Shown here piece by piece: positions 20,204-30,823 of a DNA stretch of 64,000 nucleotides. Under the pieces are notes generated by a model. That model was not told the origin of the DNA, did not search any database, and was given only the letters and a program-made list of their open reading frames with translations. Numbering within the stretch: the stretch's first letter is position 1; every line of letters begins with the position of its first letter. Source of the stretch: Andalucia godoyi (taxonomy: Eukaryota > Discoba > Jakobea > Jakobida > Andaluciidae); the NCBI GenBank assembly GCA_009859145.1, contig VRVR01000058.1:23135-87134 (forward strand). The letters run 5' to 3'. Position numbers and translations under genes: made by a program.

Positions 20204-20867
20204 ATTATCCTCCAACCCAAACGTCTCTCCAAAAATTTGACTCGCATGCTGCGTCTCAAAAACAAGATTATTTGGCGTAAAGTGACTTTTGAAATCAGCA
20301 TCAGCGCCCATCCAATGAAGCTCCCCTTTTGAGTGGGACATCCGTGGGTCTGCGCACCCCAAAACAGAAACAACCTATTTTTTCGTCAGAGCTCTCGAAA
20401 TGCTCAATTAGTGCATTCGTTAGAAACCGCTTGGACCCCGGGAACCATGGGAAACTAGGGGTTTCAACGAGCTTCACTTTTTGCCGTTCCGCATTTTTTA
20501 TCCACTTGTTCATTCTCTCTCTCTCTCTCTCTCGATCTTTCCTTCTCTGTTTTCAATCGAGCGGATGTTGTATTCATTCTGTTGATTGGCAATGGTGTGC
20601 GCCACACAGAAAGAGAGAGAGAGAGAGAGAGAAAGGGCACGGCGGAGGAATCATCGATCACAAGGAATCGGTTGTCAGTATTCGACAGTGTCTCTCTCAT
20701 TGGGCCGCGACCTGCACACTTACGCCACCGCGACACCGACAGCAACTATCTGCAGAAGAAAAAAGGTCGACCTTCATTCAACAGCAATGTCGACGGCTGT
20801 AATACTCGGCCATACTATCCGATGATATTCACAGCCGTTCCACCAGACCTCTGGGTTGGAGGGTAGT
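20204..20867. mobile_element. Non-autonomous TIR element (MITE-like), long copy
   Basis: The two ends are imperfect inverted repeats of about 24 bp (left ATTATCCTCCAACCCAAA, right, read inward, ACTACCCTCCAACCCAGA). The body matches 50433-50699 in the same orientation over 20204-20365 and 20757-20867, at roughly 90% identity by eye. In between, this copy has about 390 bp absent from the short copy, including a CT run and a GA run that could pair. No transposase is encoded. I could not find an unambiguous target-site duplication. Confidence 0.75.
20514..20634. repeat. Opposed (CT)n and (GA)n microsatellites inside the TIR element
   Basis: A CT run at about 20514-20533 and a GA run at about 20610-20633 lie within the stretch unique to the long copy. 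Being complementary, they could form a hairpin with an 80-bp loop. Confidence 0.8.
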
Positions 20868-22689
20868 ACCTGAATAAAAGCAGAACTAGGAGAATGGAAA
20901 CTTCAACCACTAAGCGTGGTCACACACCCCTTCTGGTGAACGCTTTCGGATGTTTTTTTCCCCACTATTTTCCGGCTGCGCAACCAGCAACGCCACGCCC
21001 TTCATTCAATATGAAAGACCACAAGGAGAAGACTTCGGCAGAGTTCATCCCAAAACAACAAACAAAACAACAACAAAAACCTTGTAAATTTGTGACTCAT
21101 AGACAATCAGGTATGTCATAATTTTTCTATGCTGCGTAACTGTCTGCATTCCCGATTTGCATTGCCCATTTTCCCCGTCTTTTGTCCCTTGGAATCAAGA
21201 GATCCTACTGAAACCCAAAATGAAGTGCCGCACATTTTCTCCGAGTTTGTAATGCAATGACAAAAATTCAGACGCATTTCTCGTGAGATTCGCATTCAGC
21301 CGAGAATAACATTGAAGTGCGACAGCGGAAGGAAAAAATTGCTGAGAAAGGCGGACAACTGAACCGTGCATGATTGAAGAAGACTCGGGAGGAAAGCGTT
21401 CGTAGGGAATATAGGTGCTAACGGCCGGGGTTTGCGTCGTGACTACTGGGGACCAGAAGAACCTTTCGTGTTCTGCAGCATTGGCTTGCGGAAAGCTCGG
21501 TGCAGTCCGTTGGATTTGATCTTTCCAAAATTAAGAAAGGCTAACTAGGTACTGATCGAGCTTACCTGCTTCAAGGCGTCGGGAACATGGCGGGCCATCG
21601 TTCGGTCGCATGACCGGTGTCCAAACTTGCAATTCAGACACTCATAATGCTGCTTTTGCGATTGCGAGTCAGTAGACCATTCTTTTCTGTGAAAACCATA
21701 GTGAGTAACTCGTGCCACTCCCTATGTATGAAGCAGCACCCCCCTCCCCCTCAAAAGAGAAGGCCGCTGGGGCCCGGAAACAAGGTTGGGAGATTCAGCA
21801 GTACAACATGAATAAGTGGCAACGATGCCAGAGGTCGTGGAATGATACAATGCAGTAATATCAGTGTCTGACGTGTGAGAGGCGGAAAGAGAAAAGACAA
21901 GAAAGGAGAAAAAGAGAAATCGCAATACAAAAGTTTTGTTCAAGTCATCCCTGGCTGAGCGACGTTTCGCCAAAGGGGCTGGCTCTCATTTCAGCAGCAG
22001 AGGGAATGGTCCCCTGTTTTAGCGACAGCTCGAATGAGAAATATTTCCCCAAAGCGGTGGCCAACCAAAGACAGCTTCGAGTACGAGCAGAAGAAGAGCA
22101 AAGCTTATCGACAGCTTGGAGCAGTTTCCATTTTCAGCACATCCTGCGCAGCATCCGCAAAGACCTTCAGCAACGCATCGCACATCCGCATGCATCAATA
22201 CGAAACAAGGCTGAGCACCCCCCACATGCGCTCTTGCATTGGAACCCGAATGTGAATTCAATTCAGAAGGGGGTGCATAGGCTCTAGTACGCCCCTTCTT
22301 CGCCGGGTTCGACTCGTCCGCTTTCAACAAATTGCGAATTCCCTCATCGCGCACGTCGCATGGCACACGACTTTCAGCCACGGGGTTCGCTGGCTTTCAC
22401 AATGTCGTGAGTCGGCATTTGAGCGGGAGTGCACGAAGGGGTTTTGAGCGTTTTTCCCACGGACGACTGTTTCTCAGTCGGACACCTAACCAACGGTCCT
22501 GCAAGGTCTGACAAAGTCAACTGCTGGAGACTTCGAGAGTCGACAGGTGCAGCCATCCTTACTCTTGCACACTCCCAGCCTCTCATTAATAACGGTTTAA
22601 TAGAATTAAATGTTAATAAAAGATGATGCCTCTGTTTACGTTGAACGAGTTTACTATGCTCGCAGACCCAGCAACGGGACACCCAGTCA

Positions 22690-23706
22690 CTTTGTCTCAA
22701 CAAACTGCGACAGCGATCCACGCAAGCGCAGCCAGCAGGGGGTGAGGCACATGGTTGTTGCTGCAGAATCAGAGGCAGAATCAAAAGTGTTCACTGCTGT
22801 CGAATTGGAGACCGTGCGATTGTACAAGATTTCAAGCGCGTAGACAACCGGCTGTTCAAGCTCGGAATCCCGTGGCGTACACGAGCCCCAAGCTGGCGTC
22901 AAAACCAAGGATCGGCGAGGTGTAAGACGGCAGACGAACCGTCGTGTTCACGATCTCACCGGGGGGGAACAAAGGGATGCGATAGCTGTGCACAAACTAT
23001 TCCACCTTCTGGGAGAAACGGATACACCGACGTATTGACAGTTCGACTGGACGGCGTCAAGAGCAGAGAGTACTCGGGAACTGCCAAGCCTCCTACGTTT
23101 GAAATCCTGCTATCCTGCGGTAACGGAATGCCTGCAGAAGATACGGTGGCATCCGTATTCTTGTCAAACGCGCTGAACTGATTGGCTTCTGGTCCCAGAA
23201 AGTAGACGACATTTCGGCGGGGCCACGAAAGCGCTCCTGCACGATAAAAATTGGAGGAATTGTAGGTGGCAACTCGCAGCACCCGCACTTCTGTTATCCC
23301 AGGTGTTGTTGATGCATCTATTTTCAGGATGAAGTTCTGGACCTGCCCACCAGATGGAAAGGTGTAAATCGAAGTTCGATTGTCACTGCCAACAACAGGG
23401 CCCAAACCAATGAGTCCCAAACCAATCGAGCGATTAAGGACGATGTTGACTGTCCGTTTCACATCCAGCGTTGCAAGGTCAAACACCACAAACATGAAAC
23501 CAGAGCGATTGGCGGGGAGGATTGTGTTGATCAACAAAGGAAAATGCCCTCTTCAGCTATGGGGCTTCTAAAAGACGCCAAGATGCTCAGGGACGCCGTG
23601 CGGTCATCTGCCAGAGAAATGATATCTGACGAAATACCGGCCAGTTTTTGAAGAGACGTGCCATTCGCGGAAAACGAAAAACATGCAATAAACTGCGGAG
23701 AGACAT
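22690..23706 (-). pseudogene. Decayed propeller-like surface-protein gene
   Basis: Read on the minus strand, protein-like sequence runs through at least three frames. About 23706-23545 has FIACFSFSANGTSLQKLAG and LADDRTASLSILASF. Then 23537-22956 is a 193-codon frame with FVVFDLATLDVKRTV and QVQNFILKIDAST. Then 22955-22690 has VNTTVRLPSYTSPILGFDAS, a stop, and more in another frame. The blade-like strands, sequons and 'VVFDLATLD' phrases resemble secreted propeller proteins such as those at 10731-12014 and 13740-16052, but I do not see clear alignment to either. There is no start codon, and the 5' end meets the 126-bp dispersed repeat at 23707. Best explained as a truncated, frameshifted copy. 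Confidence 0.6.
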
Positions 23707-23832
23707 TGCTGATGTCGGGGCACTTCCAATTCCGCCCGGCGGCTGCTGCACAAGGCGATGGAGAATGGAACCGCTAATGTGTTCAGATGTCCAGCGTGTG
23801 CACTGATGATGCATCGAGACTGGAATGGAGGG
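23707..23832 (-). repeat. 126-bp dispersed repeat, copy 2 (reverse complement of 5771-5896)
   Basis: Identical base for base to copy 1 in my reading but on the other strand. Weaker similarity continues to about 23886. Its inner edge falls exactly at the 5' limit of the decayed surface-protein gene, suggesting that arrival of the repeat truncated that gene. Confidence 0.9.
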
Positions 23833-23931
23833 TGCAGCATCTATTTGAAGAACACGGTGCACACATGCACTTGGGTGTGCTGGGGCTTGGTCTCGTACGA
23901 CACAGGCAAAAAGGAAAACATAATTTACTGG

Positions 23932-24813
23932 CTACCACGCCGGTGAAGATCCCGTTTCTGCTGAATGCTGCTGCGGCTGCGGCGGCGGATACATTTCGAG
24001 GCTAGAAGCGCTGGACACTTGGGCGCTCGAACCGCCGAGACGTGTGTGCCCATTGTCTGGATTGTACGGAGTTACTGACTCCAGAAAGTACACTTGTGCA
24101 TCCGTGTACGTGGTTGTCAGGGTGGAGTTGCTGGAGATCTGCACCGTTTTTGATACAGAATACTCTCCAAGAAGGTCAAATGGCTCGTCGTTGCGCTCCA
24201 CGGCTCCGGCGCTTCGCAATCGAATTGAGGAAATGATAAAGTCTGCAAACGGAAGGATGAGCCACAGAAGATTGATAGTGGCTGACTTTTCCGCGATCCC
24301 GAGAATGATGGTCATGGACGTGACGAGGAAGAAGAACAGCATCCACAGAATGTAGACAAATCGCAGTACCTTGCTCTTGGAAAGGATGATCCAGAACCAG
24401 TCAATCCAGCGCGAATATCGTTCGTATATGGCAGCATTGAACTCTCGCAGCGTGCAATCCTCGGTGGACACCATCGGGCCTGCGTACTGCAGAAGGCGCC
24501 ACCTACGAAAGAGGATGTGAAGGGGATTGTAGGTGGTCAGGTTGATAATCAGCCGAAGAAGGACAGCAATAAAGAACGCCATGCCGTACCACGAATCTAC
24601 GGAAATGGCAGAGAGAAAGAACACGTACAGAAGAATCAGGACAGCCAACTGAATGAGTGCCATAATTACAAGTTCCCCACTCTTCGCGTATTCATAGTAC
24701 TCGATCGGATTGAAGCAATCAAGGAACCAACCGCCGCGGTACTTCGGATTTGTTCTGTACTTGCGATAGTCCCCGTTGGTATCCAGCAATGCATCCTTCA
24801 ACTCTCGAACCAT
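23932..24813 (-). CDS. Four-helix membrane protein with Ser/Pro/Gln-rich tail, unknown family
   Basis: ATG at 24813 (MVRELKDALLDTNGDYRKY) gives 293 residues. The frame is open to 25200, but that part reads through TATA-like leader. A soluble N-terminus of about 45 residues contains a Tyr-rich stretch (NPIEYYEYAKSGE). Hydrophobic segments follow near VIMALIQLAVLILLYVFFL, WYGMAFFIAVLLRLIINL, FVYILWMLFFFLVTSMTIIL and INLLWLILPFADFIISS. The last about 90 residues are polar, with Thr/Ser, Pro and Gln runs, probably cytoplasmic. No family recognised; conventional start and clean frame support a real gene. Confidence 0.75.
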   Translation of the reverse strand: MVRELKDALLDTNGDYRKYRTNPKYRGGWFLDCFNPIEYYEYAKSGELVIMALIQLAVLILLYVFFLSAISVDSWYGMAFFIAVLLRLIINLTTYNPLHILFRRWRLLQYAGPMVSTEDCTLREFNAAIYERYSRWIDWFWIILSKSKVLRFVYILWMLFFFLVTSMTIILGIAEKSATINLLWLILPFADFIISSIRLRSAGAVERNDEPFDLLGEYSVSKTVQISSNSTLTTTYTDAQVYFLESVTPYNPDNGHTRLGGSSAQVSSASSLEMYPPPQPQQHSAETGSSPAW

Positions 24814-25972
24814 GTTTGGTTGTTTGTTTCGTATGTTTCCTCCCCTTCCTTCTTCCGTAGTTCGTATTTCGTATTTTCGAGCTCCAAAAGCTACAGAAAT
24901 TGGGGAAATGTCTGAGAAGGTCAGGTCGTTGACGCATGTGCGTCGCCACGTGAGCTCGTGGGTTGGGGACTTGGAGGAGGGTGGTGCGTGAGTATATATA
25001 TGTGCGTGTGCGATGTGAACGCTTTGCAAGTGGTGCCCCCCAATGGGGAAATTTGCTGAGCGGGAATGCTTTGCCGATTCCTGCAGACACACACCCCTAA
25101 GGATTGCTCGCGCTCTACTCGCGCGGACGGGCACAAGATTTATCCGAACGACCGAGCTGTACCGTTTTGAATTTCCAAGAAGTGATTTGAAGTGTGCCAC
25201 AGCCCATGTACAGCCAAGCTGATGGCAAGCGAATGAACAGATGCTTCGAAAAACATGATCTTGGTCTCACGGACTGGTGCCTCCGCGGTACGAATCGGGA
25301 AATCTGAATTCCGTGAATGTGAGAGCAGACTGCTTCGCTCCGATGCGGACGGACGATCTGCTTGTCAAAGAATGTGGCGAGCGAGGCCCCGTGCCCGTTC
25401 TCTTGTCCGCAGTCCCGCAGGAAAGCATTTGCGAAACAAGAATAGTACGTGTAACAACCCTTAACTGTGCATTCTCTGGGGTCCTTTTCCGTTGTCTGTT
25501 GCTTTCGAAGCACTGTGTTAAAAGGCGATTTCTGCGCCACTGAATACGTTCCTGTGCCTTCTTCCTCCGTTGCTTGTTCTCGCTGTTCCAAACTGGTTTT
25601 GTGTCATGCATTCTCTCTAGAAGCATTTTTTCCCGATGTGGGGGTCGATCTGCCTCTTCCTTTCTCTCTTTGTGGGGTGCTCTTGCTGCCGCAGCCTCAT
25701 TTTAATCACGCTCCCCTTCTCGCTCTCGCCTCTTGCTGTCCGCAGAAAACTAGCGGCATGCATAAGGAAGCAATTAAACATAATTCAAGAAAATGAAACA
25801 GTAGAGAGTGACGAAATCGTTTACAAATGTATAAATATTACCAAGCCATGTGTTCATCACACCTCTCTCTTTTTTGATTCATTCACACTCGCTCGCTCAC
25901 TCATATCCGCCAGCTCCGTCCGCCAGTCAGCGCCAACTCGAAACAAACAAAACAAAAAACGGCATTTCGAAA
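24814..25972. other. Intergenic region
   Basis: About 1.2 kb upstream of the previous gene and downstream of the membrane cyclase. A tatatata motif lies at about 24993-25000, roughly 180 bp before the gene start. Overlapping frames around 25115-25630 on both strands lack motifs. Confidence 0.5.
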
Positions 25973-27428
25973 TCAATGCGACAGAATTGCGGGCGGTTCG
26001 TCGGTATCGGCTCGAGGAGCCTCTCTAATATGTACTAAAAGGTAGGTCGTCGCCTTTCCGAGACCCTTCAACACGGACTCGACTTCCGCGCACTCAAACC
26101 ACGGGTACACAAGCTCGTACGTTTCTCGGCTCATGTGCACCCCGTCGATCTTTGGACACGTCTGCTCCAGCCGTGCGGCGTAGTTCACTGAGTGGCCATA
26201 GATATCATACAGGTATCGGTTCTTGGAAATGACCCCGGACACAACGGGACCCGTATGGACGCCACATCGAACGTGCATGCCAAACTCATTTGCAATCTTG
26301 ATGACGTCCAGGCAGAAGCGAACAGCACACAGCGCCTCGTTCTGAACGTCCAGATCGTGCTGTTGCTCCGATCCATACATTTTCGAAAAATGCAGGCCCG
26401 TTGCACCGAACCAGCAGTCCCCGATGATCTTGATCTTGAACACCTGAAACGAGTCCGCCGCGAGGTCAAACTTGGTGTACAGATTGTCAAGAATGGACAC
26501 AATCGCCCCAGGCCCTTCCGCGATGCGATCCTGGCACATCGTCGAGAACCCAACAAGGTCCCACAAAAACTGCACGACACGCTCNNNNNNNNNNNNNNNN
26601 NNNNNNNNNNNNNNNNNNNNNNNNNNNNNNNNNNNNNNNNNNNNNNNNNNNNNNNNNNNNNNNNNNNNNNNNNNNNNNNNNNNNNNNNNNNNNNNNNNNN
26701 NNNNNNNNNNNNNNNNNNNNNNNNNNNNNNNNNNNNNNNNNNNNNNNNNNNNNNNNNNNNNNNNNNNNNNNNNNNNNNNNNNNNNNNNNNNNNNNNNNNN
26801 NNNNNNNNNNNNNNNNNNNNNNNNCGGCAAACGCGGAGAACGGGAAGATGCCCATGGAGACTGCCTGAAGCGAGAGGTCCAGTGGGCCCACGTCGCTGCA
26901 GAAAAAGGTCAAGAAGGGCCCCTCGATGAACAGCGTCCAAGAAAAATGCACCAAGAGGATGACGCTTTCTGCGCTGCCCACCCGGGATCCCAGAATGGAG
27001 TTCTCCTCCAGGGCGTACGCACGAAGCACCATGTACTGGATGGGGATGGTCGCGAACATGAACCACCCGATCCACCGCACCACGATCGTCAGGACTGTGT
27101 TGCCGGCGTCCCCGTAGCTGAACCGCGAAAACATGGTCAGGAATCCTATCAGCGTCAAGAAGGAGATTGCGAAAAAGACCCAGACGATGACCGAGGCTGT
27201 TAGAGAGTCCCGGATTGGCGTGCGCATCTCATTCCGGAAAAACCAAGACAGTGCAAAAACAGTGAGGCTTGCGCACCATGCCAGCTGAAACACCGCCGGC
27301 TGCACAAGGTACCGCTTCAGCATGGAGCACGAAACAAACAAGTGTGAATAGAACGGGCTGAGCAGCGCGAACGTTGACTCTGCCGAATTCACGTCCTGGC
27401 CATCACTTTCTTCGCCGCTCGAAGACAT
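25973..27428 (-). CDS. Membrane-bound class III adenylyl cyclase, interrupted by an assembly gap
   Basis: ATG at 27428 (MSSSGEESDGQD). The N-terminal half has at least five hydrophobic helices (for example SLTASVIVWVFFAISFL and TVLTIVVRWIGWFMFATI). The gap at 26585-26824 removes the last helix region and the linker. The C-terminal half is a cyclase catalytic domain. It has metal aspartates in FLWDLVGFS and KIIGDCWFG, the adenine-selecting Lys in IKIIGD and Asp in YLYDIYGHS, and the catalytic Asn/Arg in SVNYAARLEQ. The two halves are in different frames across the 240 Ns, so the gap length is only nominal or hides an intron. Likely a plasma-membrane cyclase making cAMP. FLWD in place of the usual F-x-D-hydrophobic context is a small oddity. 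Confidence 0.85.
26585..26824. other. Assembly gap (240 N)
   Basis: A run of N inside the membrane cyclase gene. Flanking coding frames differ by one base, so the true missing length is unlikely to be exactly 240. Confidence 1.
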
Positions 27429-28508
27429 GCTGATGTGGCTGTGTTTGCTGTGAAAGACAGAACAGGAATTTTAGACACAAACGCACACAAAACGATATAT
27501 AATAATATAAATATAGATATAAATATAATGAGGGCGAGGAAAAGAAGAGGAAGAGTACGTCTAGCCGGAAACAAACAGAAGAAAACTTAATGGGGACAGT
27601 ATAATCTAGAATTCGTAACAGGTACAGATGCCAATAGGTCAATGACAGATAAACAACACACAAACGAAAGAAGGGGAAGAACAAGAAGAAGTAACGTTTC
27701 TTTCCGTGTCTTTGTGTTCACTCGCGACAGAATGGTTAGAGAGAAAGAGAGTGAGAGAGAGAGAGAGAAAGAGGAGGGAGGCAACTGAGAACGGAAAGAG
27801 AAGGCAGAAGTCCCCCAGTACTCGGTTGTGGAGCGTAGAGCGACGGGGGGGCACGGCATACAGCCGAATGCGGGGACCACCGTCATACGTGAACAAACAG
27901 GGCATGAGGGAATTGCTGATTGGGGTCTGCAAGTTCTCCTGACAGCCAGCTCGCTCACAGCAACATCCCTATCGAACCCGATGAAAACCGGTCCGCGGAG
28001 AGCAGTCGAAATTGTGTTGCTGTGGTCTCTACTATCTACTTGCATGCGAGACCGTGTGTGCGGAGAGCAAGGTCGACCGGAACAACTCCGACACGAGCGG
28101 TTGTTAATGCATGTAAACTGACAAGGACAAGAATGGCCGAAGTGCGACAAAGTCTGACAGAGAGTCGAACGTGCGCACGAGCACGCACGAGCCGGCGTAC
28201 GAGCACTTGCTGCATCGAGAGCGACGGGCTCTGATGGGGCCGCCTCGAAGACCGCGGCCTCGGACCTGCCAAATCCAGACGAGCGTTCAGAGCAGATTCG
28301 CGCTCCCCGGCTTGACGTCACGCGCGACCAAACGCGGGAAGAGTAGGGTCAAAGTTGCTGCAATTGGACACTCTTCTCGTCTCCAGCGACATCCGTCGCG
28401 AATCGCTGGAACTTCAATCAAGTCGAACTCAGGGAAGTGTAGGATGATGGCAAAGGAACCCCGATGGCCAACGACCGACAAACGAAAAATCCACGATAGC
28501 CTTTTCTC

Positions 28509-28557
28509 GGTTCTGAGTTCTGGGTTCTGGGTTCTGGGTTCTGGGTTCTGGGTTCTG
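28509..28557. repeat. 7-bp tandem repeat (gttctgg)
   Basis: About seven head-to-tail copies lie in the leader region of the hybrid kinase gene, about 230 bp before the ATG. Confidence 0.9.
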
Positions 28558-28690
28558 ACAAGTCAGTCTTCAAATCACGAAAGATACTTTTTGCACGTCT
28601 GTAAACATCAGTAACACGTCTAAAGCTGGTTTGCTTTTGTATTTGCTTTGCATTGACACTGAAACGAGAACAGCAACCGGAGCGGTAGTC

Positions 28691-28741
28691 GGAACAGGAA
28701 TAGGAACAGGATAGGAACAGGATAGGAACAGGATAGGAACA
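28691..28741. repeat. 11-bp tandem repeat (aggaacaggat)
   Basis: About four and a half copies end 46 bp before the hybrid kinase ATG, so they are probably within its 5' UTR. Confidence 0.9.
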
Positions 28742-28787
28742 AGACCAGCGTCAGGATCGTCGTCGGAGAGGAGAAAGCCTGCGAAGA

Positions 28788-30749
28788 ATGAGTAATGACG
28801 CTGCACGCGTAATATTTGAGGATCCATGGGACATATTTGAGAATGCGAGCATAGGGATTCACTTGGTCGATGCGGGAGGTTTGATACGGTATGCGAATCG
28901 CGCGGAGCTGGAGATGCTTGGATATGAACGACACGAGTACGTAGGAAGGTCGATTGTGGAGTTTCATGTGGATGCGGCCGTGATTGCAGACATTCTTGCC
29001 AGACTGGGCCGTTTTGAGGTCTTGAGAGACGTACGAGCGCGACTGCGCTGCAAGAACGGATCGATCAAATGGGGCAGCATCGAGTCGAGTGTGTATCGAA
29101 CGCCCGACGGTGTCTTTCAGCACACGCGGTGCTTTACTCGGGATGTCAGTGATCTCGTCGATGCGCAGGAACGGGCCAAAGAGCTGGACATGCGGACTAT
29201 CGAGAATGTGTCGCGCCTGCATGCTGCCGAAGAACTATCAAAGGAATGCGCGGCGTTTCTGCATACGGTTCTGCACGAAATCAAGAATCCCATCGCCGGT
29301 ATCCTCGGCGCAGTCCAGTTCCTGCAAGAGGAGAGCGCCAGTAGCACGAGTAGCAGTGCCCCAATTAGCAGTGAGTCCCTGATGCAGGCGATCCGGACGT
29401 CGATCGAGTGCATTCGATTTTCCGTGGACCAGCAAGAGCGCGTTGCAGAGGATATTCTATGTTGGTCCAGAATGCGCTCGAACAAGATGGAGCTTTGCGA
29501 GCTTCCCGTCGATCTTCTAGCACTCACCGACCAGCTTCGGGTGTACTTTGACTGCCAAAATCGAGTATCCGCAGTGAACGGTACCTCAAGCACCACCGCT
29601 GCATCTGATCTTGCCCCCGAGGCAGCATCGTTGGCGGCGGTGAAAGCCGAGGCAGCTGCAGTGGTGTTTTCCGTCGACTTTCCCGAGGAATGCCGTGCTT
29701 GCTGGCATGCGACGAATGAAAAGTACCATATTCTGAGCGATGCGCGCCGAATCCAGCAGATACTAATGAATGTCGTGCAGAATGCCCTTAAATTTACACG
29801 CAAGGGGTTCGTGAAGCTCGGGGTGCGCGTGCAGTTGGCCGAGGCGGCAGATGTCTTGGCCGTCGAATTCAAGATCTCTGACTCTGGAATCGGCATGTCC
29901 GACGCTGAGATTGCTCGGCTGTTCGTTCCGTTTCAGCAGGCGTCGAGCAGCGTCTTTCAGAAATACGGCGGTCATGGCCTGGGTCTGTGCATCTGCCAAG
30001 ACCTTGTTGCGCGCATGGGAGGCAGGATGTCCGTTCAATCGCAGCCGGGTGTCGGCTCCACCTTCTGCATCTCGATTCCTTTCACTCTTCGACTTCGTGA
30101 AGTCCCCTTCTCAACATGCACCATTCCTGTGGGCCCAAAGCGCGGCACGGCGCACTCTCAAATGTCGGAACACGAGACAGGAGGCACTACTTCCACCACC
30201 ACTACTACTACGACGACTACCACCACTACTACCACTACTACCACCACCACCGCTGCTGCCGCCTCTTGTGCTTCTTCTGCGGCTGGTTGTGGCTGTCCTG
30301 GCTCTTTCTGTACCGTACTACCGGATATCATCAATGTATCGGTGCTGATTGCGGATGACTCTGCCGTGATGCAGCGTGTGTTGAGCAGGCTCTTGAAAAA
30401 CGTGAACTGCATACAGAATGCAATGGATGGACAAGAGGCATATTCACTCTTTACCGAACGTCTGGCGGTCTCCGGAGAGGTGTTTGACCTTGCTTTTATC
30501 GACCTTGAGATGCCTGCTATTCGTGGAACAGATGTTGCACAGCGAATCCGCGATTTCGAAAAGGAAAACAACGTACCGCGGCCTTGTCGTCTCGTGCTCA
30601 TGACGGCCGGGCAAATCGACGAGATTCCTGCATCTTCAGCCACTCACTTTGACGCCATGTTTGCCAAACCTCTGCGAAAATCCGATATTGAGTCTCAGAT
30701 CCGTCAGTGTACATATGCCCTTCCTTCCCGCCAAGCAAATGATGATTAA
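28788..30749 (+). CDS. Hybrid histidine kinase: PAS - HisKA - HATPase - receiver
   Basis: A 653-residue protein with an ATG at 28788. Residues about 12-125 are a PAS domain (ASIGIHLVDAGGLIRYANRA). The H-box is LHEIKNP with the phospho-acceptor His at 163. The ATP-binding domain shows an N-box (MNVVQNALKFT), G1 (DSGIGMS) and G2 (GGHGLGLCICQD). A linker of about 90 residues contains a run of about 20 threonines coded by act/acc triplets. The receiver domain starts at about 520 (LIADDSAV), with phospho-acceptor Asp 572 in AFIDLEMP and the conserved Lys in FAKPLRK. No membrane segment, so a cytosolic sensor. It would need a separate histidine phosphotransferase, which is not in the window. In other protists such relays often control cAMP, and two cyclases lie nearby, but a link is inference. 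Confidence 0.95.
   Translation: MSNDAARVIFEDPWDIFENASIGIHLVDAGGLIRYANRAELEMLGYERHEYVGRSIVEFHVDAAVIADILARLGRFEVLRDVRARLRCKNGSIKWGSIESSVYRTPDGVFQHTRCFTRDVSDLVDAQERAKELDMRTIENVSRLHAAEELSKECAAFLHTVLHEIKNPIAGILGAVQFLQEESASSTSSSAPISSESLMQAIRTSIECIRFSVDQQERVAEDILCWSRMRSNKMELCELPVDLLALTDQLRVYFDCQNRVSAVNGTSSTTAASDLAPEAASLAAVKAEAAAVVFSVDFPEECRACWHATNEKYHILSDARRIQQILMNVVQNALKFTRKGFVKLGVRVQLAEAADVLAVEFKISDSGIGMSDAEIARLFVPFQQASSSVFQKYGGHGLGLCICQDLVARMGGRMSVQSQPGVGSTFCISIPFTLRLREVPFSTCTIPVGPKRGTAHSQMSEHETGGTTSTTTTTTTTTTTTTTTTTTTAAAASCASSAAGCGCPGSFCTVLPDIINVSVLIADDSAVMQRVLSRLLKNVNCIQNAMDGQEAYSLFTERLAVSGEVFDLAFIDLEMPAIRGTDVAQRIRDFEKENNVPRPCRLVLMTAGQIDEIPASSATHFDAMFAKPLRKSDIESQIRQCTYALPSRQANDD
30182..30246. 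repeat. In-frame ACT/ACC triplet repeat coding poly-threonine
   Basis: A run of Thr codons within the histidine kinase linker between the ATPase and receiver domains. Confidence 0.9.
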
Positions 30750-30754
30750 ATGAT

Positions 30755-30811
30755 ATGACCATGACCATGACCACGACCATGACCACGACCACGACCACGA
30801 CCACGACCATT
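30755..30811. repeat. 6-bp tandem repeat (atgacc/acgacc) between convergent genes
   Basis: About nine units fill most of the 74-bp space between the stop codons of the kinase and the convergent channel gene. Confidence 0.9.
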
Positions 30812-30823
30812 ATCGTCTTGGTG

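Larger units (their letters stand above)
19739..22689. other. Long gene-poor region carrying a TIR element
   Basis: About 3 kb with no supported coding gene. It holds the TIR element copy at 20204-20867. Open frames around 22019-22784 on the minus strand are short, overlapping and unremarkable. A box-B-like string near 22308 does not fold into a tRNA. Confidence 0.5.
27429..28787. other. Divergent intergenic region with tandem repeats
   Basis: Lies between the membrane cyclase and the histidine kinase, transcribed away from each other. It holds AT-rich DNA near 27497-27530, a purine-rich (GA) stretch near 27735-27780, and the 7-bp and 11-bp repeats listed separately. A 244-codon minus-strand frame (27587-28321) is Ser/Cys/Arg-rich and looks like chance. 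Confidence 0.5.

Noticed and set aside
22290-22330. tRNA-like GGGTTCGACTC box
   Set aside because: No matching A box, no paired T stem and no cloverleaf can be drawn around it.
27587-28321. 244-codon minus-strand open frame
   Set aside because: Cys/Ser/Arg-rich, runs through a GA microsatellite, no ATG-supported domain; reads like chance in repeat-rich DNA.
28509-28557. Telomere-like repeat
   Set aside because: The gttctgg unit is a 7-bp internal satellite of only about seven copies and does not match a known telomere unit.
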